DNA of 64,000 nucleotides from Flaccisagitta enflata (taxonomy: Eukaryota > Chaetognatha > Sagittoidea > Aphragmophora): NCBI GenBank assembly GCA_965153355.1, contig OZ231128.1, forward strand, positions 10,726,001-10,790,000, written 5' to 3'. Every line of letters begins with the position of its first letter. The stretch's first letter is position 1. The notes under the pieces are model-generated. The model was not told the origin of the DNA. It ran no database searches and was given only the letters and a program-made list of their open reading frames with translations. Positions 19,774 to 42,424 of this stretch are shown piece after piece. Made by a program: the position numbers and the translations under genes.

Positions 19774-22700
19774 ATCTTTCTTTCTTTCTATCTTTCTTTC
19801 TATCTTTCTATCTTTCTTTCTTCTTTTTTTTATTTTAGCAAGCGGCTCCGAGAGAACTGGGGAAAATCGATACTCAACTAGCGGCGTCCATTTCCCGGAA
19901 GGCTTGCCTGTCACCATGCTCCCTCATGCTAGGTAAAATTATTTTCACTTTTTTTTCTTTTAAGAACCTAGTTTTTAAGAACATCAAGGCTTAAACTTGC
20001 TCCAAAATTAAGAACATCGTTGTTACACTTTTTTCTTTTTATAAGCACCTCGTTTATAAGCACGCCCAGCCTCAGATATTGGGAAAATTTAAGCTCCTTG
20101 TTAAGCACGCTCCAGGCTGAGATTTCTGATTTGAAAAAATTTTTTGTGAATTTACAAAAATATGCCAATTTTTATACATCTTGGAATGTCACAAAAACCA
20201 ATAGAAACTTTTATAGAAATTGAAATTATCAATGGTGTCAATTTGTCAGTATATTCAGGATTTTGATTCTGATAAAAATATTATTTAAGAATATTATTGC
20301 TTAAGTACTATTGTTGATAAGAATTTATTGCTGTAACAAGAATCACCAAAAAAGAAAAATATATCTTGATATTAAATAACTCTAAAAACTTAAAAAATGT
20401 TTACAGTAAATCAAGTTACTAATCTCATCATATAGTTTGTATGAAAATAGGACAACATCAGTGAAAGATACTGCATATTTTTGTATACAAAAAACATTCA
20501 TTACTGTATCATATACTATATTTTATTCTATATTTTATTCTGTATTATACAATAATCTATGCTATACTGTTTCCTATACCCTACTATGTACTTCGTTCTA
20601 TACTGAATAGGATAATTACTTACCGATAAATAATAAGCACATATTTAAGCACATTTCAGCCTCATAATTGAGATTTTGCTAAGCACGCTCAGCCTCAGCC
20701 AAAATAAGTGCGTGCTTATAAAAAGAAAAAAGTGTACTTTATTAGTGGCTATCTTTATCTCTTTGGCCAAAAATTGATGTGCCTATGAAAAAAGATAAAG
20801 TTTAACTAATTTGGAAAATTCAAAATCAGAATGCTTCCAGTGGTTGTTTCCTCCCCGTAGTACTAGACAAAGTTCGCGGGCCTCTGTCATGTTATGACGA
20901 ATAAAAAATATCATTTATACTTATCCTAGTCACCATGGACTAATAGTGATAATGATTGGTTCCATTTCTCCTCTTGTTAGGCCTGATTTACATCGACCGA
21001 CTACGTCAAAAGTCTCCAGAATACCTTCAACAGGTAACAGAATAGATTTTGCTATGATATATGATAAAGTAATGTTGTCCAACTCATACGTATGTGAAAT
21101 TGTCACTCCCTCCATACTTTGTAATATCTATTACACCTGCAAAACCATCTTCAACTATGGAACGCTTGGAAGAGTGCTGATCCTAGACGAAAGCCAGGAC
21201 AACCAGATTGGTCGCATTTTAAAATTACAGTTGTCATAACTCCTTTATTAAAATGCGACAAATCTTGGGGTCAATAGCTTTATTCGTTTACTACTTGTCA
21301 TTAAATTGTGCACTCTGGGCGTGTTTCTAGTGAAGACAAACAACGCGTTTGTACCCGTGAAACGCGATAAAAGCGTGAACACATATTCAAGATTTTCAAC
21401 TGTCCCACGAGGGAGTGAACGAAGTGAGTGAGCGAGCCCGTGAACGGAGCGAAGCGAAGTGGGGCGCTGCGGAGCGAGCGGTGCGAGCGAACGAACGTAG
21501 CGAGCGACCGAGTGGCCCTTTCAAAACGCGATCGTCTTTGACTAGAAAAGCCCCCTCTCTCAGGTTTCTTCAGCGGATCTGTTCATCGTGGCAATGATGG
21601 TCGCCTCCAAGTTTCTTCACGATGATGGCGAAGATGGAGTTTACAACGACGAGTGGGCGGAATCCGCGGGTAAGTTGTTCTATCCCGCCCGGGGACCAAG
21701 CTGCTTGCTCAGATCAAACTTCTCTTCAATACCATCGGAGGCGCATATTATCAGATCGCCGTGGATTACATAATTAGCTGAGTAAGCTACAATCATACTT
21801 GCCTGTGAGTTTGACAGTACAACACCTTACCGGGTACCATCTTCAAGGTTTGAACAAAGTCTGGCGTTATTATTCGCCTGGAGGCGGCAATGTCAAGTAT
21901 AATCCCTCAGTAACTGTTTAAACAACAGCTAAATGTCTGAGCATCAAACTTAAACTCTTAGCTCTTCTGTCAAACATAAAATGAAGGTCCTGTGTGTTTT
22001 TGTCCACGACATTTTGTTGACAATTGAATTTAGTCACTAAGTTTTTATTTGAGGACAAGCAACTCTAGGCGTTGTCTGTCCGTCCGTCCGTTGGTCCGTT
22101 GGTCGGTCGATCCGTTGGTCCACCTGTCAGGCTCAGAGTTGAAAATACGAAAAACACAATTATAATACTGCAGTTGTATGTGTGTGTGGGGGGGTGTGTG
22201 GCGCAGGGGTGGTTGGGGTGAGGCTGTGGGTCGGATGCCCTTGCCCACCCGTCCGCAACCTCCTCGTCACTTTTTTAACATCTAATACCTGGCCTCAGGC
22301 ATCGGGACAGAGGCGATCAACGAGTTGGAGCGCGAGTTTCTTCACGCCATCGACTGGAATTTACTGGCCCGAGAGAAGGAATTCCAAGCCAAAATGGAGC
22401 AGTTGGAACAAAGCGTCGCCTTAAGGAAAGGCAAAGAAAGACTCTGGAAACTGTCTTACACCGACCTTTGGGTTTTCTTAAGTGAGTGTGAATCATATAG
22501 AATTCTATGAGACTAAGACCTATGACCTTTGGGTTTTCATAAGTGAGTGTGTATCATATAAAATTTTATGGGGCAGAGTGGCGTTAAATAAGGCCGGATA
22601 CACGGCTACCCCAGTTGCGTGCGGGTGGGCAGGGGCCGTATTTTAGGTCACTAGATCATTTGGGCAGGAACAGTGAGGCAAAAAAATCGCAGAAACCCAA

Positions 22701-25700
22701 AAAAAAGTAGTGTGACGGACGGGCGGACTGACGGATGGACCGACTAAAAATCACGGGTGACTATGGGTAAAACGGGGTCACCCGCTTTTTCTGGGCAGCG
22801 ACCCCGAAGGGATCGATGACTGAGGCTTTTACACGGGGATTTTTTTCCTTCTCCTCCTCCTCCTCCCTCCGTTTCCCCCCCCCCACTAAAATCCTAGCCT
22901 CAAGGCCCAAATCCCAGTTTCGAGGCCTAAATCCCAGTCTCAAGGCCTGAATCGCAGTCTGCAGACTGGGATTTATGCCTTGAGGCTAGGATTTGAGTGG
23001 TAGGAGGGCGTACGGAGGAGGAGGAGAAAATTCATCCGTGTGAAAGCATAGGTCATCAACCCCTTTGAGGCTGCTGCCCCGCTCCCCTTCAACTTTAGGC
23101 ACAACTTACTTAAGCAGGGCACGGGTACCGCTGACCATTCAACTCTTTTGCGACTATTTTTAAAGAATCTGCGGAAAATTCTGGTGATGGCTGCTTTTAT
23201 GAAAGGTTTAGTGTCTTTAAGTTTTTGATAAAAATCTGATGTTTTGCTAAAACTGATATCTGGGCTGATTTTAGTTGGTGACCCATCTTACCCCATCACC
23301 CCCTAAACGTCAGTTAAGGTCACAACCATACCCATATCCATTTACAATGTGTTGAAGAGTCAGTTTTTGATATTGGTGCGCGAGATGATAAATTTTCTCC
23401 TCTCAAATTCAGGGAACTTGGAATGCTTCCAACTGCTCAAAACCAACGTCATGGAATGCCTTAAAGTTTTCGGAGTTGTCGTTTCCGCCTACGTACTTGG
23501 AGTTGTCGTTCTGTAAGTGCTTTATCATTTCTATGAATTCCATGACAGACCGTCCGTTTATCTGCTTTTCATGCTATCCTGATGTGCCTGTTGATCTTTC
23601 CATCTATCAGCCCTGTCAGTTTGACTTTTTAATACTTATGTCTTCACGGCTTTACGCCTCTTTGTTTCCCGTTCTGTTTTCAGTTATCCTTACTTCTCTT
23701 CATCTTTTTTTTTTTGTCTATCGGTCTGCCTAGCTGTCTTTCAATCGTTTGGTTCACTTTCTCAACCTGCTTTGTGTCAAAACAGGAGGGGGGGCGTATT
23801 TTTCATAGACTCAAATTCAGAGGCATTTTTGTAGAGCTCTGTATATTCCTGCTAGTCCGTGATCTCTTCACTGAACAAATTCCCATGCAATTCTTTAACC
23901 AGGTTGTTGTCGCTGTCGACCGTCACCGCGATCCGCACCAAGATGATGCAAAAGAATCCCAGTCCAGTCTCGAGGTCCCAGAGCACACATGCCAACAAAC
24001 TCACTGAAAGGTACACGCTTTTCTTTTTATAAGAACACTGTTTATAAGAACATCAGCCTCAGATTTGGCAAAGAAATAAGAACATCTTAAGAACATGCTG
24101 AGCCTCAGATTTGAAGATAAGAATATAAGTTTTCAAAAAAATAGTAAAATTAAATGAAAACCCCTGAATGATGGATATTTATATAATGCTTTCTAAAATG
24201 ACAATTCATTATTTATTAAATATTAATCTTACATTTCTTTTTATATAATAAAAATATTTATTTTTCTACAATTGCTTAAAAAACAAACTTTTATATTGAT
24301 ATAGATATGTAATTAAAGAGATAATCTAACTCAAAAATAAGAACATATTAAGAACGCTTGAGCCTCAGAAAGGGGCTAAAAATAAGAACGCTGAGGCTGA
24401 CTTTAAAAATCCATGTTCTTATAAAATGAAAAGCGTGTACACGCAAACGGTACTTGGAGACAACATGGATTACTGGTCTCTAGCTTACAGCACTTAGACA
24501 CTGTCACTCGTAAACATGTTTTTTTCTGTAGTGGTCAAACAGTTTGATGTGTGCCTGTTTAGTAACTTGCTATCTTTGTAGTTGATGACTTCGTAGTGGA
24601 TGACTGTCGGTCCGTTTGAGCATCACTGCCCCCGCTCACCTACATCACTGTCCCTGCCTACCCGCGAGCGACCACTCCTCGCTCTGATGTCCGGCCTAGG
24701 TTTTTTATTCATCAGCTTTTTCAAACCCCCCCCCCCACCTTTGACCATCGTCTTTTTCTCTTCCTTTGTACCAATTTCTTTGTCATAGCAGACTTGCTTT
24801 TCCGGAGGAGAGGTTGGCCGCCGAAGATGGATCTATCTATGATAACTTTCACCTGGTGAGTTAAGTACGTTGCTGCTGTTGTTGTAGCTGTAGCTGTAAT
24901 TGTTGTTGTTGTTGTAGCTGTAATTGTTGTTGTTGTAGTTTAGCTGTTGTTATTGTAGGTCTTGTTTTGGAGCTGTTTTTGTTGTAGCTGTTGTTGATGT
25001 TGTTGTTGTTGTTGTAGTAGCTGTTGTTGTAGCTGTTGTTGTTGTAGCTGTGTTGTTGTTGTTGTTGTAGTAGCTGTTGTTGTAGCTGTGTTGTTGTTGT
25101 TGTTGTAGTAGCTGTTGTTGTAGCTGTTGTTGTTATTGTTGTAGCTGTTGTTGTTGTAGCTGTTGTTGTTGTAGCTGTTGTTGTTGTAGCTGTTGTTGTT
25201 GCTGTTGTTGTTGCTGTTGTTTTGGAGCTGTTTTTGTTGTAGCTGTTGTTGTTGTTGTAGTTGTGTTGTTGTTGTTGTTGTAGCTGTGTTGTTGTTGTTG
25301 TAGTAGCTGTTGTTGTAGCTGTTGTTGTTGTTGTAGCTGTTGTTGTTGTTGTAGCTGTTGTTGTTGTTGTAGCTGTTGTTGTAGCTCTGTTGATGTTGTT
25401 GAAGCTCTGTTGATGTTGTTGTAACTCTGTTGATATTGTTGTAGCTCTGTTGATGTTGTTGTAGCTCTGTTGTTGTTGTAGCTCTGTTGTTGTTGTAGCT
25501 GTTGTTGTTGCTGTTGTTGTTGTTGTTGCTGTTGTTGTAGCTGATGTTGTTGTTGCTGTTGTTGTTGTTGCTGTTGTTGTTGTAGCTGTTGTTGTTGTAG
25601 CTGTTGTTGTTGTTGTTTGTGTTGTTGTTGTTGCTGTTATGTTGTTGTTGCTGTTATGTTGTTGTTGTTGTGTTGTAGTTGTTGTTGTTGTTCGAATCAC

Positions 25701-26941
25701 TCAGTTATTGTTGTACGCGCGTCATGAGTGATAATACTGTGGACTTGGATCGGCCTGGAGACTTTCCCAACCGACAGAAATTAGCGCCAAATGGTAGGGT
25801 GGCTTAAATTGGGGGACAATTCATCTGTAATAACCATTGATCATTTCAGAAAAACTCACATTCTTAATCAAAACAAACCTGTATCAGAGAATTCAGAGTT
25901 ACTTATTGAAGCTAAAATGATGAATTTAATTTCTTGTGGATGATATCTTGAAGGTTGAAGAGCACAAAACAAGAAAAGATAACTACTCCTTTCGGTTTCC
26001 TCTAAAATGAGAAAATTCTCTCTCTGAAAAAAATTTGATAATGCAGTTTAAATACTGTAAACTGTTGTTTAAGGGGTCCAAAGTTTTCTGCAATGTATAC
26101 CGCCAACTCGTAGGGTGGCCTAAATTGGGGGTCATTTTCACTTCTCATGGTGCCATGGGAGAAAATTTGATCGTTTCCATCATAAATGAGAATCCCCAAA
26201 TTTGGAATGCTTGAAGTTTAGTCATAATGGCCACCCCAACCCACCCCGTTTCCTATATGAAATATTTTCTATGGGACATAACAAAACTTTAAAAAAGTAG
26301 ACTTTAATAAAGCATCTCAAAGTTTTGGAATTCTCCTTCATTCTAAAAATGATCTAATATTCCCTAAACTTGTTTTAAAATCTGAATTTAACCCCACATA
26401 AAACCTTCCTACTGAATAGGCCCTCGGTAGACTCGCTATTGATCGACATCTCTCAATCGTGATCCGTGTTTTCTTTCAGAATGACGTTGAAGACCTCGAT
26501 TCCCTCGCGGCCGTTGACGGACAACTCGGCGAAGAAGCTTCCGTCTTTGAGGATGATGATGTTGACGACGACAACGAGGTTCGACGACGACGACGGCCGC
26601 TTTGCTGCAACAAATGGCGAAACTTGTTGGCATCACAAAAGGAGCGGCATCGACGATCTAACAACCAGTTTGATAACAACGCGAAGATGATTCACAGCAG
26701 CGGCGGCGGCCCTTGGAGCGACATCATCACCCCATTCTCTTCTTCGTGCTGCGATTGCAACAGCGAAATGGCCCTGGCGAGGAACTTGAAGATTAAAGAG
26801 AATGGATTCAACGCCAGTTTCCAGCGCGAAAAGGCCAACGACTCATGGTCCCAGTTTCCATCATCGGGCAGTGTCGTTGATGGCGGCGATGAGAAACTGG
26901 CTGTCAATTCTCCTTTCAGGATGGTCCAAGTGTTTGGTTAG
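18602..26941 (+). CDS. CNPPD1: CNPPD1, cyclin PAS1/PHO80 domain-containing protein 1 (complete, 10 exons)
   Basis: Ten plus-strand exons join with consistent phases into 443 codons plus TAG; human CNPPD1 has about 410 residues. Conserved landmarks are RLRKTLYYG and VTELAVELLQ, KACLSPCSLMLGLIYIDRLR, the very conserved MMVASKFLHDDGEDGVYNDE, INELEREFLHAIDW, and YTDLWVFL (human YTDLCVLL). These form the PHO80-like cyclin box (about residues 20-200). A hydrophobic segment follows (about 216-245, VFGVVVSAYVLGVVVLLLSL), matching the single transmembrane stretch of the human protein. The last exon encodes an acidic, then Arg-rich and Ser-rich tail without known motifs. The molecular role of CNPPD1 is poorly known; CDK binding is suggested only by the domain. 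It is head to head with PIKFYVE and upstream of CCNY. Confidence 0.93.
18661..19225 (+). repeat. GTT/TTTTTG-rich simple repeat in CNPPD1 intron 1
   Basis: Degenerate GTTGTT and TTTTTGTTGT units, strongly T/G on the plus strand, starting about 15 bases after the exon 1 donor. Confidence 0.85.
19519..19635 (+). CDS. CNPPD1: CNPPD1 exon 2
   Basis: GFIDKDLQRRLRKTLYYGKN through VTELAVELLQ, matching human RIRRRLYYG...ADIAVELLQ. The acceptor is TTCTCAG, the donor is GTCGGT (weak), and the phase is 0. Confidence 0.92.
19703..19826 (+). repeat. (TTTC)n microsatellite next to the CNPPD1 exon 3 acceptor
   Basis: About 30 TTTC units with a few TATC interruptions end only about 12 bases before the acceptor TATTTTAG. 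The array can serve as the polypyrimidine tract. Confidence 0.95.
19839..19932 (+). CDS. CNPPD1: CNPPD1 exon 3
   Basis: QAAPRELGKIDTQLAASISR then KACLSPCSLML, matching human SREACISPCAMML. The acceptor TATTTTAG lies just after a (TTTC)n array. The donor GTAAAA is in phase 1. Confidence 0.93.
20026..20734 (+). mobile_element. TA-flanked inverted-repeat transposon, CACTTTTTTC family (copy 1)
   Basis: The ends CACTTTTTTCTTTTTATAAG and CTTATAAAAAGAAAAAAGTG are inverted and both are flanked by TA. The subterminal GCACGCCCAGCCTCAG and GCTAAGCACGCTCAGCCTCAG motifs mirror each other. It is non-coding and lies in CNPPD1 intron 3. A near-identical 700-bp copy is at 52507-53206. Confidence 0.9.
20981..21033 (+). 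CDS. CNPPD1: CNPPD1 exon 4
   Basis: The short exon GLIYIDRLRQKSPEYLQQ matches human ALVYIERLRHRNPDYLQH. It is bounded by TTGTTAG and GTAACA. Confidence 0.93.
21564..21669 (+). CDS. CNPPD1: CNPPD1 exon 5 (cyclin-box core)
   Basis: VSSADLFIVAMMVASKFLHD then DGEDGVYNDEWAESAG, the most conserved part of the family (human [20 protein letters not shown]). The acceptor is TCTCTCAG, the donor is GTAAGT, and it leaves in phase 1. Confidence 0.97.
22299..22481 (+). CDS. CNPPD1: CNPPD1 exon 6
   Basis: INELEREFLHAIDWNLLARE and, near the end, LWKLSYTDLWVFL; the human counterparts are LNALERGFLSAMDWRLYTD and WYTYTDLCVLL. The acceptor is GCCTCAG, the donor is GTGAGT, phase 1. A short stretch after the donor (22510-22560) repeats the exon end (ACCTTTGGGTTTTCATAAGT), another small exon-end/donor duplication. 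Confidence 0.95.
22590..22750 (-). repeat. Interspersed repeat, GTCGCG family (copy in CNPPD1 intron 6)
   Basis: AAGGCCGGATACACGGCTAC, GTGCGGGTGGGCAGGGGC, GGGCAGGAACAGTGAGG and a GGACGGGCGGACTGACGG tract follow in the family's usual order. Confidence 0.8.
22790..23160. mobile_element. Foldback element with a CCTAGCCTCAAGGCC loop repeat
   Basis: The left arm TGGGCAGCGACCCCGAAGGG and the right arm CCCCTTTGAGGCTGCTGCCC are inverted. A short run of about 20-bp units (AAATCCCAGTCTCAAGGCC) sits in the loop, itself partly inverted. It lies in CNPPD1 intron 6. Confidence 0.75.
23413..23512 (+). CDS. CNPPD1: CNPPD1 exon 7 (membrane segment, first half)
   Basis: NLECFQLLKTNVMECLKVFG then VVVSAYVLGVVV. 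The hydrophobic run is the start of the predicted transmembrane helix. The acceptor is AATTCAG, the donor is GTAAGT, phase 2. Confidence 0.9.
23903..24010 (+). CDS. CNPPD1: CNPPD1 exon 8 (membrane segment, second half)
   Basis: LLSLSTVTAIRTKMMQKNPS and SRSQSTHANKLTE. It completes the membrane helix and begins the polar tail. Only this frame fits exon 7's phase. The donor GTACAC overlaps the TA target site of an inserted transposon (24014-24437). Confidence 0.85.
24014..24437 (+). mobile_element. TA-flanked transposon inserted at the CNPPD1 exon 8 splice donor
   Basis: The ends CACGCTTTTCTTTTTATAAG and CTTATAAAATGAAAAGCGTG are inverted. The TA duplications are at 24012-24013 and 24438-24439. 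The left TA contains the T of the donor GT. It is related to, but distinct from, the elements at 20.0 and 52.5 kb. Confidence 0.88.
24792..24855 (+). CDS. CNPPD1: CNPPD1 exon 9
   Basis: LAFPEERLAAEDGSIYDNFH, bounded by CATAGCAG and GTGAGT, with phases that fit both neighbours. It is followed almost immediately by an 830-base GTT/GCTGTT repeat. Confidence 0.85.
24866..25692 (+). repeat. (GTT)n / GTAGCTGTTGTT repeat in CNPPD1 intron 9
   Basis: About 830 bases of GTTGTT with regular GTAGCT and GCT insertions, giving a higher-order unit of roughly 12-21 bp. It starts a few bases past the donor of exon 9. The minus-strand frame of Thr/Gln/Asn is an artefact. Confidence 0.95.
26480..26941 (+). CDS. 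CNPPD1: CNPPD1 exon 10 (C-terminal tail and stop)
   Basis: The exon has 153 codons then TAG. It starts NDVEDLDSLAAVDGQLGEEA, then an Asp-rich block, an Arg run (EVRRRRRPLCC) and a Ser/Gly-rich end. It is not conserved by memory. The acceptor is TTCTTTCAG. The stop is followed two bases later by a MITE target duplication. Confidence 0.88.
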   Translation, partial: NDVEDLDSLAAVDGQLGEEASVFEDDDVDDDNEVRRRRRPLCCNKWRNLLASQKERHRRSNNQFDNNAKMIHSSGGGPWSDIITPFSSSCCDCNSEMALARNLKIKENGFNASFQREKANDSWSQFPSSGSVVDGGDEKLAVNSPFRMVQVFG

Positions 26942-26950
26942 GGATGAAGG

Positions 26951-27261
26951 CGGGCGTGTTTGGTTGAATATTAAGGCATAAAAATCAAAGAGTTTGGAGA
27001 TGGGATGTAAAAAAAGGCTAGCAGAAATGAAAAAAAAAAGGAATTTTTTTGTAGTTTAAACACTTTTTCGGTAGTTCCAAAAGGTGATATCAGATTACTA
27101 CAACACAATTTAACACTTATAATACAACACAATTTAACACCTATAATATATTGTTTCATTGCGTTGTGAGAAAGTAAATCAGATTTTGTAACACGGAGAA
27201 GAAAACCAAAGGCAGGGGGGGGGGGGAAGGATCCAAAGCCACTCAATTTTATACACCCCTG
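26951..27261 (-). mobile_element. hAT-type MITE, copy 3, in the CNPPD1 3' UTR
   Basis: The right end TATACACCCCTG and the internal CAAAGGCAGGGGGG block identify the family. The left end CGGGCGTGTTTG is diverged. The exact 8-bp duplication GATGAAGG lies at 26943-26950 and 27262-27269, beginning two bases after the stop codon. Confidence 0.88.
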
Positions 27262-27269
27262 GATGAAGG

Positions 27270-28909
27270 GGGGTAGAACTGAAAGAGATCAAAAGGTTTA
27301 AGTTGGGGACGGAGCGCAAGATGAATACTATACCAACATCACCAGATGGGATAACATTTAAGGCGCATTGGACTAATCCGTACATCCTCAACACAGGCAT
27401 GCTTGCTGTGGTATTTGGCACTCTCTATGGTAGTTTTGCTTTGATTGGTAAAGTTTGTATTTGTTCCAGTGCTGTAACCAAAACTTATTTCGATGTTGTT
27501 TGTTAAAGACGAGTTTTATCAAAAGTTCATTCTACTTGATCTGAACATAAGAATCATAATGAGGTGTTGCTGTCAAGGGCAACTAGCTTTTGATGATAAT
27601 TCACTTCAGCCTGCTAGATCAAGAAGATAACTGTATAGCTCAATGTCTAATGAGACAATTGGTTATAGTATGGTTATACTCTTTCTGTGGGACAATGGGC
27701 ACAAAACCTGCGTACAAACATGTGTACAAGGCCTAAAATTATTTCCGCTTGGTAGCAGATGTTGCCCTTGCTCTCCAAACGAAATATATACTTCAGCAGT
27801 TCAGCTAGTTAGTACATCATAGTCATGGTGTGAAGCTTTTAGAACTAAATTCTCATGGGCTGAAGGTGCAACTAAATATGTTGTCTAGGTGAAGTAGATC
27901 TCATCAAAAGATTTCATGATTTATATCTCAATTTTCTCAAAGCAAAAGCTTGAGTGAAAAATTGTCATCGGCGAAGAAAAGGCATGAAATACTTCACAAT
28001 CCTTACGGCTAAAACTCTAGCAAACTTAAGAAAAGTGGACTATAACAGGAGTGAGACAGACATTACCGCCAAGACAAACTGGCATTAGAAATCACCAGGA
28101 AACTTCTTTACCTTTACCCATATTCCATAGTTAGTTTTTAACCTAAATCCTCATTAGTAGTCACCGGTAGTGAAAGTCTGCATGGGTTTGAAATTTTGAA
28201 TCCTACTTTAGAATATCCACAAATTTTATAGCTACGCTGTAAAAAAGCTACAAAGACTTGTGATTATTAGTTTTGACCCATTGATAAGTTTTAATATAAT
28301 ATAATATAATATATAGCAACCAACACAGACCCCTAAGAGTCCAAGATTAATGGTTGCTGTTAGTACAAAAACATTGAAAGGCGCTTTTTGACCCACTAAC
28401 AAATACATATTTGTTGCATAAAAAGCGTCTAAGTCCCGGTATTCACCTACGGGCAGTCAAGATGATTTCATACGGTACTTGAGCATTTTTAGGATCCTTA
28501 TTTGTACCCTTCTGAAGGATAGGAAAAGTGTTTAGGGGCCCCCTATGAAAAGCTCTCCAGTCATTCTACAGTGGGGCTCTAGCGACAGCAACAGTATCAA
28601 CGGGAGGTAGTTGTACAAGTTTCTTTATTTCATGTGATAAACTTCATATTCAAAACAAACATCACCAAATTGATGCGTGTGTCCCCGAGTATTTTACTTG
28701 CTGTAATTATAAATACATGTACGAAAGAAAATTCTATGGTATCCACTCAACAACATAGATCTCCGGAACAAAAGGTAATTCTTATTTTGTCTCAGAGGGC
28801 ACTTTTGGTTGAGTCGGCTTAATTGCTCGGCCTCAGCTTGGATGAATGTCCTCCTTGCATATAACATGAGAAAAAAAATGTAAAAAAAGATGCTGTCATG
28901 TCGCAAAAA
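27270..28909. other. CNPPD1-CCNY intergenic region
   Basis: No exon or known repeat family was recognised apart from a short ATAAT run near 28300. The CCNY promoter and 5' UTR should lie in or just after this stretch. Confidence 0.4.
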
Positions 28910-29221
28910 CAGGCCTGTATGTAGTTGAGTATTCCCCACTGGGGTGGAATAAAATCAAAGGGTTTGGAGAGGGGGAAAAAAATCAAAAGCTAGAAGAGGA
29001 GGAAAAAGGAAATTTTTGAAGGTTTAAAAGTTTTGGTAGTTCCAAAAGGTGATATTTGATTACTACAACACAATTTAACACAACTTGAACCTATAATCTA
29101 GGATTTTATTGCCTTGTGGGGAAGAAAATCATAAATTTTGTATCACGACGCGTCGCGGCGAATAAAATCAAAGGCAGGGGGGGGGATAAAATCAAAAGCC
29201 ACAAAATTATATACACCCCTG
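28910..29221 (-). mobile_element. hAT-type MITE, copy 4, upstream of CCNY
   Basis: The termini are CAGGCCTGTATG and TATACACCCCTG with the exact 8-bp duplication CGCAAAAA (28902-28909 and 29222-29229). It lies about 480 bases upstream of the CCNY start codon, possibly within its promoter. Confidence 0.92.
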
Positions 29222-29699
29222 CGCAAAAATGCTATACTGACAAAACCCGACTGAGAGGGTTTTCATTCGGCATGTAAACTTTATCTTTTTTCGCATTCTA
29301 GTTGTGGATCTCTTTGATAGACTTTGATTGCGTGTGAGACCTCCTGGAGGGCGAGGTTCTACGGTGAAAAGACATGTCATGATTGATCAAAATTGGATTT
29401 TTCAAAGGAAATTTTTCTTCTGAAGTTTCGGTACGGCCACAATCAATGTGATTTTGTCGTTCTTGGCTGACTTTCTTACGCTAAAGCCTAATCGCTAGTG
29501 GAGGTTTTGTATTCTGATCACAATATAGTAGTACGTCGAGTTGTCCCGTGAACACAAAAATGAACTCCTAAAGTTGGATGAAAAATGTGAGTGCTTCATT
29601 GAAACTTTTAAAGAACTTCTAAATTCAACATTTTTTGAAGAATGATGAACTAACGGTTGAACTAGAAAAAAAAAAAGCGTCACAGAAATAAACGCAAAC

Positions 29700-42116
<12,417 letters not shown>

Positions 42117-42162
42117 TGTGCCTTCTTGTTTAGTGTTTAAGGTGTGCCGTCATGGACTCATG

Positions 42163-42345
42163 GTTTTTTTTTTTTTTTTTTTTGAAATTTTTTTTTTTTT
42201 TTTGAAAAAAATTTTTTTAATTTTTTTTTTTTTTTTTTTTTTTTGAAATTTTTTTGAAAATTTTTTTCAGAAAATTTTTTTTGAATTTTTTTTTGAAATT
42301 TTTTTTTTTTTTTTTTTTTTTGAAATTTTTGTTTTTTTTGTGTAT
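42163..42345. repeat. Homopolymer T block with TTTGAAATTT units
   Basis: Runs of 10-25 T are separated by GAAA or GAAAATTT. Minus-strand poly-Lys frames here are artefacts. Such runs are prone to sequencing error. Confidence 0.9.
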
Positions 42346-42365
42346 CTCGAGTCGCGTTTACGCGA

Positions 42366-42424
42366 CGAGAAAGCTTCAAAAATTACAGTCCCCAGTCGGG
42401 GACTGTAATTTTGAAGCTTTTTGA
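42366..42424. repeat. Near-perfect hairpin (AAAGCTTCAAAA...TTTTGAAGCTTT)
   Basis: The stem AGCTTCAAAAATTACAGTCC folds onto GGACTGTAATTTTGAAGCTT around a four-base loop. It probably marks the end of an inverted-repeat element. Confidence 0.85.

Noticed and set aside
24861-25700. Minus-strand 279-codon Thr/Gln/Asn frame
   Set aside because: It is read through the GTT/GCTGTT repeat of CNPPD1 intron 9.
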